Origin: Aureliella sp046290675
GTDB taxonomy: Bacteria > Planctomycetota > Planctomycetia > Pirellulales > Pirellulaceae
DNA: 64,000 bases
NCBI GenBank assembly: GCA_046290675.1
Contig: JBKAHA010000001.1
Span: 682,001 to 746,000, forward strand
Direction of reading: 5' to 3'
Shown: piece by piece, positions 8,539-19,500 of the stretch
How positions within the stretch are numbered: position 1 is the first letter of the stretch
How the letters are laid out: each line of letters starts with the position of its first letter
Translations under genes and position numbers: made by a program
The notes under the pieces: model-generated
What the model was told of the DNA's origin: nothing
The model's input: the letters and a program-made list of their open reading frames with translations, nothing else
Database searches by the model: none

Positions 8539-9105
8539 ATGTTGAAATCGACTCCCGAGCCCTCCGCAACGGAGCAGCAAGAAGAAGTTCGACCTCCGCT
8601 CCGAACGTTGTTCGAGCAGGAAGAATCGAACCTGCTGCGCTATGCCTTCTCTCTGACACGGCGACGAGCCGTAGCGGAAGAGATTGTGCAGGAGGTGTTC
8701 CTGAAGTTGCATTCCAGATGGAATGAAGTCGACATGCCGCGACCGTGGCTCTACCGCAGCGTTCGCAACCGAGCTCTGAATCACCTCCGGCAAAGTGGCC
8801 GCGAGGTCCTTCAAGACGACGATTCTTCTCATGAGTCTCAAGCGCAGTCTCACGAGGAGAAACCGGAGGATGGCTTGATGCGAACAGAGACCGAAACGGC
8901 CCTCAGGCAAATCATCGGCGAGCTCGATGAGCGCGACCGCGAGCTGATCAAGCTCAAGTATTTCGAGGGGCTCAAATACCGAGAGATCGCCGAGCAAACC
9001 GGTTTGACCGTCAGCAATGTCGGCTACCGACTTCATCACATTCTGAAGACGCTATCGATTCGACTTCAGCCACTGGGCATTTTAGGCGTCGAGGAATCAT
9101 CATGA
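8539..9105 (+). CDS. ECF-type RNA polymerase sigma factor
   Basis: A 188-residue sigma-70 family protein of ECF size. Region 2 spans about residues 20-85 (LLRYAFSLTRRRAVAEEIVQ, then the RPWLYRSVRNRALNHLR helix), and region 4 spans about 118-175 with ERDRELIKLKYFEGLKYREIA and the helix-turn-helix TGLTVSNVGYRL. A frame extends upstream to 8458, but ATG 8539 gives the usual ECF N-terminus. The stop codon overlaps the start of the next gene by four bases (ATGA), so the two are translationally coupled. That neighbour has an anti-sigma-like N-terminus, the usual arrangement for a sigma/anti-sigma pair. The sigma factor is expected to drive its own operon when released. Confidence 0.9.
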   Translation: MLKSTPEPSATEQQEEVRPPLRTLFEQEESNLLRYAFSLTRRRAVAEEIVQEVFLKLHSRWNEVDMPRPWLYRSVRNRALNHLRQSGREVLQDDDSSHESQAQSHEEKPEDGLMRTETETALRQIIGELDERDRELIKLKYFEGLKYREIAEQTGLTVSNVGYRLHHILKTLSIRLQPLGILGVEESS

Positions 9106-12100
9106 GCGAACACAATCCGTTGGAACCTTCCTCGCCATTGCCTTCTAGCAGTGAATCCGATCTCGAGATCAGAATTGCGGCGCTCGTCATGGGCGAAGCC
9201 TCCGATTTCGAGCGTGCCAAGCTGGAAGAGATCATCGCCGAGCGTCCAGACTTGCAGGAGATGTTCCGCGATCTGAATTCGGCGCACCAAGCCATCGAGT
9301 CGTTCAGTCATTCAAGTGAACTGTCGGAATTCGAAGCGATCGCGGCCTCTGCCTCCTTAAGTAGCGACGAGGTCAAGGACGGGGGCGCTTCTGATCAAGA
9401 GTGGAAGTTGCCAGCCGGAAAACGCGAGCAGCTTCTAGATATCCTTACTACTTCAGAGACGTTATCTAAGGACATCGTCGCTACGTGCGAAGATTCCGCG
9501 GCTACACAGGGTGCCAACGCAGCTTCAGTGGAACCGAACAAAACTGCCGACGCTTGGCTCCAGTGGCGGGGGCTTGCTGGTGCCGCCCGTGACAAATGGA
9601 GCAAAGGTTCGATCCGGGCAAAGCTATCCTACGCATCGGCAGCTTGCGTGCTTGGGATCTGCGGCCTAGCCGTCGTCGTTCAATCCATGCTACTCAGCAT
9701 TCGTGGTGAGCGCGTATCGCTAGCTCGCAGTCGAGTCCGCGATTCGATCATATCTTTCAGCGAGCAATCCGGTCCACTGGATTCCGCCCTCCTTAGTGCG
9801 GAAGCGGCATCGCCCGCCTTGCCTGATTCTGCCGAGGAATGGGCTGATTCTCGTGGGTTCGCCGGGATTAGCCAATCGCAAGGCCTGTCTGACCAAGAGC
9901 GGTCCTCGGTCGATCGGTTCTATCGGGAAAAGAATCCAGCCGCCAAGGCGGAGATTCAACTATCCGAAAAGGCCTTGTCGGGACTGCGATCGCTTCTGCC
10001 CCAAAATTCGATCAGCAACAATGCCTGGTCGTCGAATCCGTCGGCCCAGGCTTCCGGGCAACCGTCGCCTTACTATCTAGCAGATGACACGCAGTATTTC
10101 CCGGCTTCGCCACAATCGAACTCGGCTGCCAGTTCGTCCCCAGCAACGTCATGGTCGTTCGGAATGCAGATGGCCAACAACGATACGTCTGCAAGTGCCC
10201 CGGCACCTGAGTTGGCATTACCATCCTTGGTTCCCGAGTCAGCGGGCCGCCCCAATGCAGATGCATTGGCCCTGACTATCGATGGAAAGGAGTCTTTCGA
10301 ATCATCTGTCCCGGCATTCGGAGGATTCGAAGCGGATTACGACATAGAACTGTCCGATTCAGCCGGTACTGAATTGGCGTTGAACGCGCCAGTACCTGAA
10401 GTGCCCGCCATTCCATTCGCCCCGTCCGATACTCCCGATAAGTACTTTAAGCGCAGCAGCCCTCAATCGGGTCGTCAAGCACAAGACTTCTTCGACAGCG
10501 GCGTTGCACCGGTGCGCCAGCCTCAAGACGAAACGCTGGCCGAAATGGAAGCAACAGACTTATACGCTCTACCAGACGATTTCAGTATGGACGGCGGAAT
10601 GGGTATGGGAGGTGACGACCTCGGCGGTAGTGTCGCCGGGAAGGCTCAGAGTCCAGCTGATGCCATGTACGGCGGCATGGGTGGTATGGGCGGCGGAGGA
10701 GGATTCGGTAGTGGTGGCGCTGCAGGCGCCAGTCCCGCGCGGAAGGGCAACCTTCAGGACAACTATGCCGGTGGTGCCTTGTTTGGGTACGGCCCTGGCG
10801 GAGGCGGACGCGGGGAGGCTCCCGCGCGACCCCGTGCCGGCGGCGGCCGAAGCGTTCCGGAGACAGAGACCGAGTCCAAAGCCCGTTATCAACAATCGCT
10901 TGACTTTCGCTCGCCCGCTTCAAGCCTTGCGGGTAGGGCTCCTACTGTGGACCGTTTCGTTGAAGATCCATCTGCGGGCGGCGTGAATGAACTCGACGCC
11001 TACGTGACGGAGTTCGATATGCTGGAACTAGAAACACCCAGCCGGCGTTGGGAGTCACTAGGAAGCCGACCCGAAATACAGAAGGGTGTTGCACCTGTCG
11101 AAGTACCTGACGCAGATTCGTTGCTGCTCGGGGGCATCGCAGTCAGTCCCGCTCAACAGCAGCAATCGGCTCAACAACCGTCTTCGAAGCCGGGTAATCC
11201 ATCCGAAATCAACAGCAACTGGTTTGGAAGCATGCCCGAAACGATCGGTCTAAGCCGGCCGGAACTGGGCCAAGAGCCAGAAATCCAACTCGGCCAGAAG
11301 CTGAATGTCCTTTCGAAACAGCCAACTGCTGAAAGTAGCCGCGAACGCGCCCGCGCCTACTTCTTCGAGAGCGAAGGTCGATCGATCAACCCTGAGCTGA
11401 AGACTGAAGAATCTGAAGAACTACAGGAACTTGCCGCGAATGAGTCTGGTTATGGGCAGTGGGGTCGCATTGAAACGCTAGCTGATTCTGAAGCGAAGGC
11501 CATGACGCCAGCCAAGCCCGATGGGGAAGTCACCCGTGGCTTAGCACTGGGACGAGAAATGCAGGTCGAATCTGAATTAGCCCGTGAACTCATCAAACAG
11601 TCCGAAGCAAGGGCCAGCGACTCGTTGCGTGTACTCTCCCTAATGAATCGAATCGACAGCAATGAGATCCTATCAGATCAAATTGCTAAGTCGTTGCCTG
11701 AACCGCCGGCAGGGGCTGGCTCTGGATCACCAGGCCAAAGTGGTCCGGGCGACGTAGCCGGCACCCAGCGGTTCCGACAAGACGCATCGAAGAATAGATG
11801 GCTGTCCGAGTCTTTTTCTTCGAACGGCGTTGTCGACGAAGCTGAGGGAGTCATGGGCAAAAACGCCACTATCGAGGCTGCGCCGACGGAGGCTCGATCG
11901 CAATCGGAGGAGGAAGGTATCGTCTTGGGTTTCACCCGCGGTGGCCGCATCTCCGGTTTGGCGACGCGAAACAAGTCACTGGGCCGAAATCAGGCTCCGA
12001 AGGGACTGGAAGAGAAGTCGGCTGAACAAGAAGCGTTCTCAACGTTCTCGCTTCACGTCAGCGATGTTTCTTTCAAACTCGCCTACGACGCGCTAACCAA

Positions 12101-13346
12101 AGGCGAATGGCCCGATCGAGAAAAGGTACGCATCGAAGAGTTCGTCAACGCGTTCGATTACGGTGACCCCCTCCCCGATCGCAACAGCCGGGTTGCATGT
12201 CAAATAGAACAGGCGATTCACCCATTCCTGCAACAACGCAATATGTTGCGAGTCTCATTGCGCACGTCGGCCACCGGACGTGCCAAAGGAAAGCCACTGA
12301 GCCTGACCCTGCTGCTTGATAACTCAGGTTCGATGGAGCGCTCGGATCGACGTGCCACTGTGCAGCGAGCGTTCGCCTTGCTGGCGTCCCAGCTCGGCCC
12401 GAACGACGTCGTGACGTTAATCAGCTTTGCCAATCAACCACGATTGCTCGCCGACCGTGTCTCTGGCGCCCAAGCGGAGGAACTAGTCGAGAAAGTGAAG
12501 AACCTGCCGAGCGAGGGCGGGACCAATATTGAAGCGGCCTTGCAGCTTGCAATGGCAAAAGCTCAAGAGCAAAAAATCCCGGGTTCACAGAATCGCGTCG
12601 TGTTGTTGACCGACGGAGCGGTGAATTTAGGGGACGCTGATCCAGAACGGCTGGCGAACATCGTGCTGCAGATGCGTGAGGCCGACATCGCCTTTGACGC
12701 CGCAGGGATCAGTGCCCAGGATTTGGACGATGACGTTCTCGAGGCGCTCACTCGAAATGGCGACGGTCGCTACTACCTGCTGAACTCGGAAGAATCCGCT
12801 GATGAGGGATTCGCCAAACAGATCGCAGGAGCACTTCGACCGTCGGCAAAGAATGTCAAAGTCCAAGTGGAGTTTAATCCGCAACGGGTCGGTCGCTACA
12901 AGCTACTCGGTTTCGAAAAGCATCGCCTCAAAAAAGAAGACTTCCGCAATGATGCGGTCGACGCTGCCGAGATGGCTGCGGCCGAGGCGGGTGTCGCTAT
13001 CTACCAATTCGAAGCGAAGCCAGACGGATTCGGCGATATCGGCTCCGTAAGTGTGCGGTTCCGTGATCTATCTACGGGCCAAATGGTCGAAAACCGCTGG
13101 CCCATCCCTTTTCAGCCTGATGCCCCCAGAATCGACCAAGCAAAAGAGTCGCTTCAGGTCGCCACGTCGGCTGCGTTGTTTGCGGCACGGCTCCGTGGCG
13201 AACCGCTGGGCAATTCAGTTCAACTCGATGCACTGTCAAGCCTGCTTACTCCGCTGCTTGCGGGAGACAATGACTCCAAACGTGTCAACCAACTGCAAGA
13301 GATGATCCAGATTGCCCGCGACTTGGATGCGACCGTCAAACCTTAG
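9102..13346 (+). CDS. Anti-sigma-like / von Willebrand factor A (YfbK-type) transmembrane protein
   Basis: A 1414-residue single-pass protein. Residues 20-75 (RIAALVMGEASDFERAKLEE and following) resemble the N-terminal anti-sigma domain found beside ECF factors, here without a zinc-binding HxxxCxxC. A membrane helix lies at about 175-196. The long middle is low-complexity, Ser/Pro/Gln-rich with a Gly/Met-rich stretch at about 493-586. From about 979 the YfbK-type N-terminal domain (FSLHVSDVSF, RIEEFVNAFDYG) leads into a VWA domain with an intact MIDAS: DNSGS near 1073, the Thr of GGTNIEAAL and the Asp of LLTDGAVN. Residues 1250-1414 match the DUF3520-type tail. I infer a membrane sensor that holds the sigma factor inside and displays a metal-dependent adhesion domain outside. 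It is followed by the giant gene 200 bp downstream. Confidence 0.85.
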   Translation: MSEHNPLEPSSPLPSSSESDLEIRIAALVMGEASDFERAKLEEIIAERPDLQEMFRDLNSAHQAIESFSHSSELSEFEAIAASASLSSDEVKDGGASDQEWKLPAGKREQLLDILTTSETLSKDIVATCEDSAATQGANAASVEPNKTADAWLQWRGLAGAARDKWSKGSIRAKLSYASAACVLGICGLAVVVQSMLLSIRGERVSLARSRVRDSIISFSEQSGPLDSALLSAEAASPALPDSAEEWADSRGFAGISQSQGLSDQERSSVDRFYREKNPAAKAEIQLSEKALSGLRSLLPQNSISNNAWSSNPSAQASGQPSPYYLADDTQYFPASPQSNSAASSSPATSWSFGMQMANNDTSASAPAPELALPSLVPESAGRPNADALALTIDGKESFESSVPAFGGFEADYDIELSDSAGTELALNAPVPEVPAIPFAPSDTPDKYFKRSSPQSGRQAQDFFDSGVAPVRQPQDETLAEMEATDLYALPDDFSMDGGMGMGGDDLGGSVAGKAQSPADAMYGGMGGMGGGGGFGSGGAAGASPARKGNLQDNYAGGALFGYGPGGGGRGEAPARPRAGGGRSVPETETESKARYQQSLDFRSPASSLAGRAPTVDRFVEDPSAGGVNELDAYVTEFDMLELETPSRRWESLGSRPEIQKGVAPVEVPDADSLLLGGIAVSPAQQQQSAQQPSSKPGNPSEINSNWFGSMPETIGLSRPELGQEPEIQLGQKLNVLSKQPTAESSRERARAYFFESEGRSINPELKTEESEELQELAANESGYGQWGRIETLADSEAKAMTPAKPDGEVTRGLALGREMQVESELARELIKQSEARASDSLRVLSLMNRIDSNEILSDQIAKSLPEPPAGAGSGSPGQSGPGDVAGTQRFRQDASKNRWLSESFSSNGVVDEAEGVMGKNATIEAAPTEARSQSEEEGIVLGFTRGGRISGLATRNKSLGRNQAPKGLEEKSAEQEAFSTFSLHVSDVSFKLAYDALTKGEWPDREKVRIEEFVNAFDYGDPLPDRNSRVACQIEQAIHPFLQQRNMLRVSLRTSATGRAKGKPLSLTLLLDNSGSMERSDRRATVQRAFALLASQLGPNDVVTLISFANQPRLLADRVSGAQAEELVEKVKNLPSEGGTNIEAALQLAMAKAQEQKIPGSQNRVVLLTDGAVNLGDADPERLANIVLQMREADIAFDAAGISAQDLDDDVLEALTRNGDGRYYLLNSEESADEGFAKQIAGALRPSAKNVKVQVEFNPQRVGRYKLLGFEKHRLKKEDFRNDAVDAAEMAAAEAGVAIYQFEAKPDGFGDIGSVSVRFRDLSTGQMVENRWPIPFQPDAPRIDQAKESLQVATSAALFAARLRGEPLGNSVQLDALSSLLTPLLAGDNDSKRVNQLQEMIQIARDLDATVKP

Positions 13347-13546
13347 ACCTTAGCGACCGTACCGCGTACTTCGCCGACTTTGCCCTCACGCGGCAGTGGG
13401 CCTAGTTAATTTCAACAGAACGCCAACAACGACTTCACTTGCCTTCGACACCTTCGCACCGTCACGCTACATACTCGAGACGCGCGAAAACCAACACTTC
13501 GACAGCACGACTTCAACGACTAGCCAGAAATCCCAGGCACCCTACC

Positions 13547-16500
13547 ATGAGCAAAAGTAACACTGCGAAGCACTGGTCGAATCCGTATTCGATACTCGCT
13601 ACTAGCCTGCTGTGGATACTCACTCTTTTTTCCTCTGCCATCGTATGCCATGGGCAAGACGAATCAGAGCAGGTGGCCAACGCTGGGGCAACGACTTCAG
13701 CAGACGAGACCGCCTCGTCCGACGAGCGGGGGCCGACCATCATTATCGAGGCCGGCAAGAAGACACCAGAACTAGCGTTTCTTTACTCGGCCCAAGCAAA
13801 CGCTTCCATCCGCATCACCACCAAGAGCGTCGTGCAGAAAGTCTCCGTTCAGGCCAAAGTGATCCAAGGTGCGCCGAAATTTGTCGTGCTGGAATTGCTC
13901 GGCCCCGCAGCTGTCGGCGATGTCCAGGGCGATGGCATTCATTCTTGGGCGGTACGCAGAGAAGGAGACAAGCGTTTTCTCGAGTTGCTGATGGATGCCA
14001 AAGCAAAACAGCTCCGCTGCACAGTGTCTTTGAGCCAAGCCGTCGAGCAGATACCAAGCCAATTGAATATCACCCATTTCGGTCCTGGAGATGCAATCGG
14101 GTTTAGCTCTCAAGTTGCAGTCGATTTCGATAGTGAACTGAACGGCAAGCTGATCAACGCGGAGGGATTTACTCCAATGCAATCCCAACCCGGCCAAGAA
14201 CGGCTTCAAACCACGTCGGGCGGAAAGCTAACGGTTGCATTACAGAGACGCGGCGCCGATCTTGGTCCGATTTTGCTGTCAGGCGTTACGTTGAACGGGC
14301 AATCGCGGAGCGAGGCGGATCCGCCGCGTTCCATCGCGTTTACGCTCACCGGAAAAGCAGTAGTTCGTGAGGCTCCTGCCCAAATACGAGTTCTTTCTGG
14401 CCAAGCTGCCATTGATGTCTTGCCCTCGAGCGCGGCTTATCGCCTTCGGCTAGTCGAAGGCGAAGGCGGAACTCTGGTTTACGAACTCGCTTTCGATGAA
14501 ACCGGCGAGTTTGATTTCGAGATCGACTTTGTCGCACCAGTCCGTGGCTCGCAAGACGGCTGGCAATTACTCGACTTTGCTGTCGCAACCAGCGCGGTTG
14601 TCCCATTAACTATCGAGGGACTCTCACCTGAACTGTCGTTCGCATCGGGCGAGAACGCACTCGTTCCTGTGCTCGAAGGGGAAACCTGGAGCAGCTATCT
14701 TCCCGCAACCGGACGCGTCTTGCTGCGATGGAAAAATGCGACGGCGACGGAAGAGGGCAAATTGTTCTTCCGCACCACAGCATTGAACGAGGCTTTAGTC
14801 GGTCCGGGCATGCTGCGAGAAGAACACACAGTCGATTACCGTGTCCTGCAAGGCAAATTGCCCTCCCTGGTGCTGAACATGGAAGGCCCGGGAGAGATTC
14901 TTAGCATTGACGGGCCTGGCATTGTGGCTTGGACCGTCGAGCCAGGTGAATCGGACGATGTAAAACGACTAATCATCAAATTGAACCAGCCCGCGTCCGG
15001 ATCGCTCCAACTACGAATTCGAACACAAACCAGCATTGGAGCCTTCCCAACCGAAGTGAATGCAACTCGCTTCACACCTATCGGCTCCATCCGTCACGCT
15101 GGACACCTGCGTCTGCGCAATGCCGGTTCCGTTCGAATCGAAACCAAGGATCTGCAAGGGCTAACCCAGCTATCGCCAGAGCAGTTCCCGGGTCCCGCGG
15201 CAAACGCCCGCCAGACGTTTGTCTATGGTTTCCCATCTGCCGAGTACGCATTGACGATCATGGCCGACCGTATCCAACCGGAAGTCAACGTTGCCGAGTT
15301 GGTGACTTACTCGCTTTCCGAAAGTGAGCGGACTATCGCCGCAAATCTGGAACTCGATATTCGCGAAGCCCCGATTCGTGACTGGACATTCCAGGTTCCG
15401 GCTGACTACTCCGTCGTCGCCGTTTCGGGTCCGAGCCTCGCGGACTACGTCGTCTCCAGTACTGCGGATGGCCCCTTTCGAGACGTCAAACTCGTCTTCG
15501 CCGACGATATCGCTGGACGCCAATTGGTCACCCTGATGCTCGAGAAGAGCGAGACGGTAACGGCTGGGCCATGGACCCTGCCGCAGCTTGCTTTCCCCAA
15601 CGCAGAATCGGTACGTGGCGATCTTGGAGTCGCGGGCGCCCCAGGCTATCGCTTGTCCGTCGCATCGGTCGACAAACTAGCCGAGAAGCCACTTTCCTAT
15701 TTCCCTAACCCAGTGCCAAACCTGCAACAGGCGTTTCGTATTCGAGAGCCGGATTGGCAGGCTTCCTTGCAAGTTGAACTGCTCGAGCGCAGCGTCCAGT
15801 CGGATGTCTTCCACCTGTACTCACTCAGCCAAGGCACCGTGTATGGAAGTGCACTCGTTAACTACTTCATTGCTGGTGCACCCACATCCGAGTGGAGACT
15901 GACGGTTCCTGCTTCCTTAGACAACATCATGGTTGACGGCCAAGACATTCGGAACTGGCGACGCGAAGGCGACACCTTGATCGTGGCTCTGCATCAACCT
16001 GTCATGGGGCCCTACACACTGCTGATTACCTTCGAACAAAAGCCAGATCCGATTGACCGTTCCTTCCAAGCAGGACTCGTCGAACCTCTGAACGTGCAAG
16101 GCGATCGAGGCTACATCCAAGTCGTCAGCCCGATGCAAGTGGAACTCAAACCACTCCTGGAATCACCGGAGTTGCTCGTGTTGGACCCCTTGGAGCTACC
16201 CGCCGAATTTCGATTACTCAGCACCGCTCCTCCACTAGGAACCTGGCAATACACACAGCGTCCTCTGGACCTAAAATTGCAAGTTGACTGGTTCCAACCA
16301 GGTACGACCGCGACCCAAGTCGTCGAGTTCTCCGAAGCCAACAGCCGAGTCTCGGCTGACGGAGAGCTAGTGACGGATCTGCTTTACTACGTCAAATCGA
16401 GAGGGCAGCGGACTCTGAGAATCCAACTACCAAAAGAACCTGTCCGGCTGTGGGCGGTTTCGGTCAATGACGAACCCGTCAACGCCCGCACCGACGAAGA

Positions 16501-19500
16501 CGCAACCTTGATTCCGCTTCCCGGAGAGGCAGATCCTAACGTTCCCGTCGTCGTCAAGCTTCGCCTAGGCAAGCCAGCCGTCGACGCCGATTCGCCCGAC
16601 TTAGCTCTGCCCATCGTATTTGCACCTGTTCTCAAGACAGAATGGAATATCTCTGGAGATGAGAACCACACTCTGATTCCGACTGGCGGACAAATCCAGC
16701 CGGCAGAACCCGTGGTCAGGCCTACTGGATATGAGTGGCTCGCACGCCACGGACTGTTTGGATTCACGTGCATCGCAGTGCTTGTTTTGCTTGGCTGCGC
16801 TGCAGCGACTCGAGAAATCGCTGTTTCTCTGATCGGGGCCATTAGCTTCGGAGCTGCCATTTTTGTCTGTTGCTCCATGGGTTGGAACGCACTCGCACAG
16901 ATAGCTCCCCCCAAGCCACTTCAAATGAGTTTGCCTGTTCTATCTGCTGGAGAAGAGGTCGCAATCTCGGTATCCAACGTTTCGGTATGGTGGGGAAATC
17001 TCTCTTGGATCGGCGTCGGAATCGCAGCAGTGGGCCTGATCGGCCTAGCCGTTACGTTCTTGGGCTCCAGGTCCACATCCAAGAGCAAACCAAACGATTC
17101 GAGTTCGAAAGAGACGACGTCGCCAACCCCCGGAATGATCCGACTTGTGGCGTTGGCGTTGCTGGCTGCCGGCACCCTGATGCAGCGGGATGGCGCTGCC
17201 TTCTTCTTTGGACTACTCGCACTGGTTATCACGTTTGGGATGCTCTGTCCGATCCTGATACGAACACTCTCGCACTGGAGCAAAACTGCATTGGCCAAAC
17301 AAGCGAAACAGAAAGAAGAAGCGGCAAAGGCGGAAACCACTTCGAACGACCAACAGGAAGGTGACGGAGGTGCTCCCGTAGTAGCAACTATCCTCGCGTT
17401 CTTCGCTTTGACACTTCTACCGAGTCAATTCGGGCTTGCTGTAGAGCCTTGGAATCCAGCCGACCAATCACAAGCTCAAATTCCGGCGGCAGGGCGAACA
17501 GGGATCCAGATCGAAGCCAATGCTCCATTTCAGATTGCTGATGTCGCCAATCAGACCTGGAACATTTCGCTTTCCGGAAAGCACTTGAAAGCAACAGCCT
17601 CGATGCAATTCACGGGACTCCCCGGAGACCAGTTCCTTTTGCTGCAATCGCCCGGCGTCCTGACGAAATTTGAGGGCGACGGATTATTCCTTTCGAAGCA
17701 AGTCTTGCCATCAGGACAGCGTGTCTACGTGGTGACCATCCGCGACGACTCGGACACAAGCGCGGAAGATGCGCAAGGAGGGAAAGAATCATCTCAAGAC
17801 AAGTATGAAGACGTCCCGGCAGGCGAAACCGAAGCAGGGAGCAGCGAAGTCGCCACGGGCGCGGAAATGGAACCCCCGATCCGCAACGAGAGAAAGACGC
17901 TCAAAGCCGAGTTCGCGTTCCAACTAGAATCGTTGGACTGGCAACGCGGCATCCCGGCTTTGGTTGGACAAGCCGCGATCCAAAAAATCAACTTGGAAAT
18001 GAATGCGCCGAATTGGAACGTCATCTCCCCGGCGGCGGTCGAAGTCCGAACCGAAGTTGGAGATGCCGAAACCACCAAGGCGAGCCTGCTATTGGGACCA
18101 GGCGAAGCTGTTGTCAGCCTACAGCCTCAAGCTCGCGATATTTCGGCTGAGGAAACTAAATTCTTTGTCGAAGTATCGAACCTCTACACCGTCGGGCCAG
18201 GTGTGGTCGACGGCCGACACCGAGTGCGTGTCCGAACGGCACAAGGAAAAGTCGGCGCGATGACCATCAACGTTCCGAGCGGGCTCACGGTCAGCGAAGT
18301 TGCGGGCAAAATTGCGAGCTGGCAGTTCGACGCAGATGCCCGAGCCCTCAAGCTCGAGGTCGATCCGTCGGCGGGCGCCGTCTTTGACGTCATCGTCGAC
18401 ACTCAACGTGGTCTCGACGCTTTGCCAACCCAAGCTACCTTGGCTCCTGTTTTTGTCGAAGGGGCAAGCGGCGAAATTGGTTTCCTGGCTATTGCCTTCG
18501 GGCCAGATGCACAGCCCGAAAGCGTGACCGAATCGAGCCTCTCTCCCATTGGTTTGTCGGACTTTGATCGCAGCCTGATGACGCAAGAGAAAAGCGTCTT
18601 ACACAGAGCTTACCGCTATGAATCTAACGAAGCCAACTTGGTGGCGAACATCACTGAGGTGACTCCAGAAGTTCGCGTAACGAGTCGACAGGTTGTTTCA
18701 CTTGGTGACGAGCGTATCGTGCTTGCCATCAACTTTGCCACCGAAATCACACGTGCTGGTTTGTTCCAACTGACCGTCCCGGTTCCGGATGGCTACGAAG
18801 TGGAATCACTTTCGGGGGCGGCCCTAGACCACTGGAGCGAAGTGAGTGATGACGACGGCAGGAGACTAATCCTGCATTTGAAAGGCAAGACTCTTGGCAG
18901 CCACCAATTCTCGCTATCCATGACCGGCCCGCCGGCTGAAGGTGCAACGGACTGGTCCATCCCAAGGTTCGAAGTCGGAGAAGCCAATCGTCAGACAGGC
19001 GACCTGGTCGTTCGTCCTATGACAGGAATACGACTTCGCACCATCGATCGACAAAACGTTTCCGAAGTCGACCCACGTTCGGTCGGGGGACAGGGCCAAG
19101 GCGCGTTGGCATTTCGCTTGCTTCAAAACGATTGGAGCTTGAACCTTGGAATCGAGCAACTCGCTCCTTGGGTTACGGGTCAAGTCTTGCACGAGATCAC
19201 GTTGCGAGAGGGTCAAACTCGAACCAACATCTTCGGTAACTTCCTGATCCAGAACGCGTCGGTCCGCAGCCTCCAAGTCCGGCTGCCGGTCTCAGATGAA
19301 GCAGAGCTAAAGTCGATTCGCATGAGCGGGGGCACGATCAGCGACTTTGTGCGGACTGCACCGAACTCCGATATCTGGCGAATCGATCTGAAACGCCGAG
19401 TGATTGGACGACTTCAGTTTCAACTTGAATACGAACGCCGAGGTGACCGAGCCACCGTGAGCGAAGTACTCGAGCCTTTGGAATTCCCGGATACCAAACA

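Noticed and set aside
10504..10986. A 160-residue plus-strand frame
   Set aside because: Shadow frame of the glycine-rich part of the VWA protein; Trp/Arg/Ala-rich, low-complexity composition comes from the repetitive codons.
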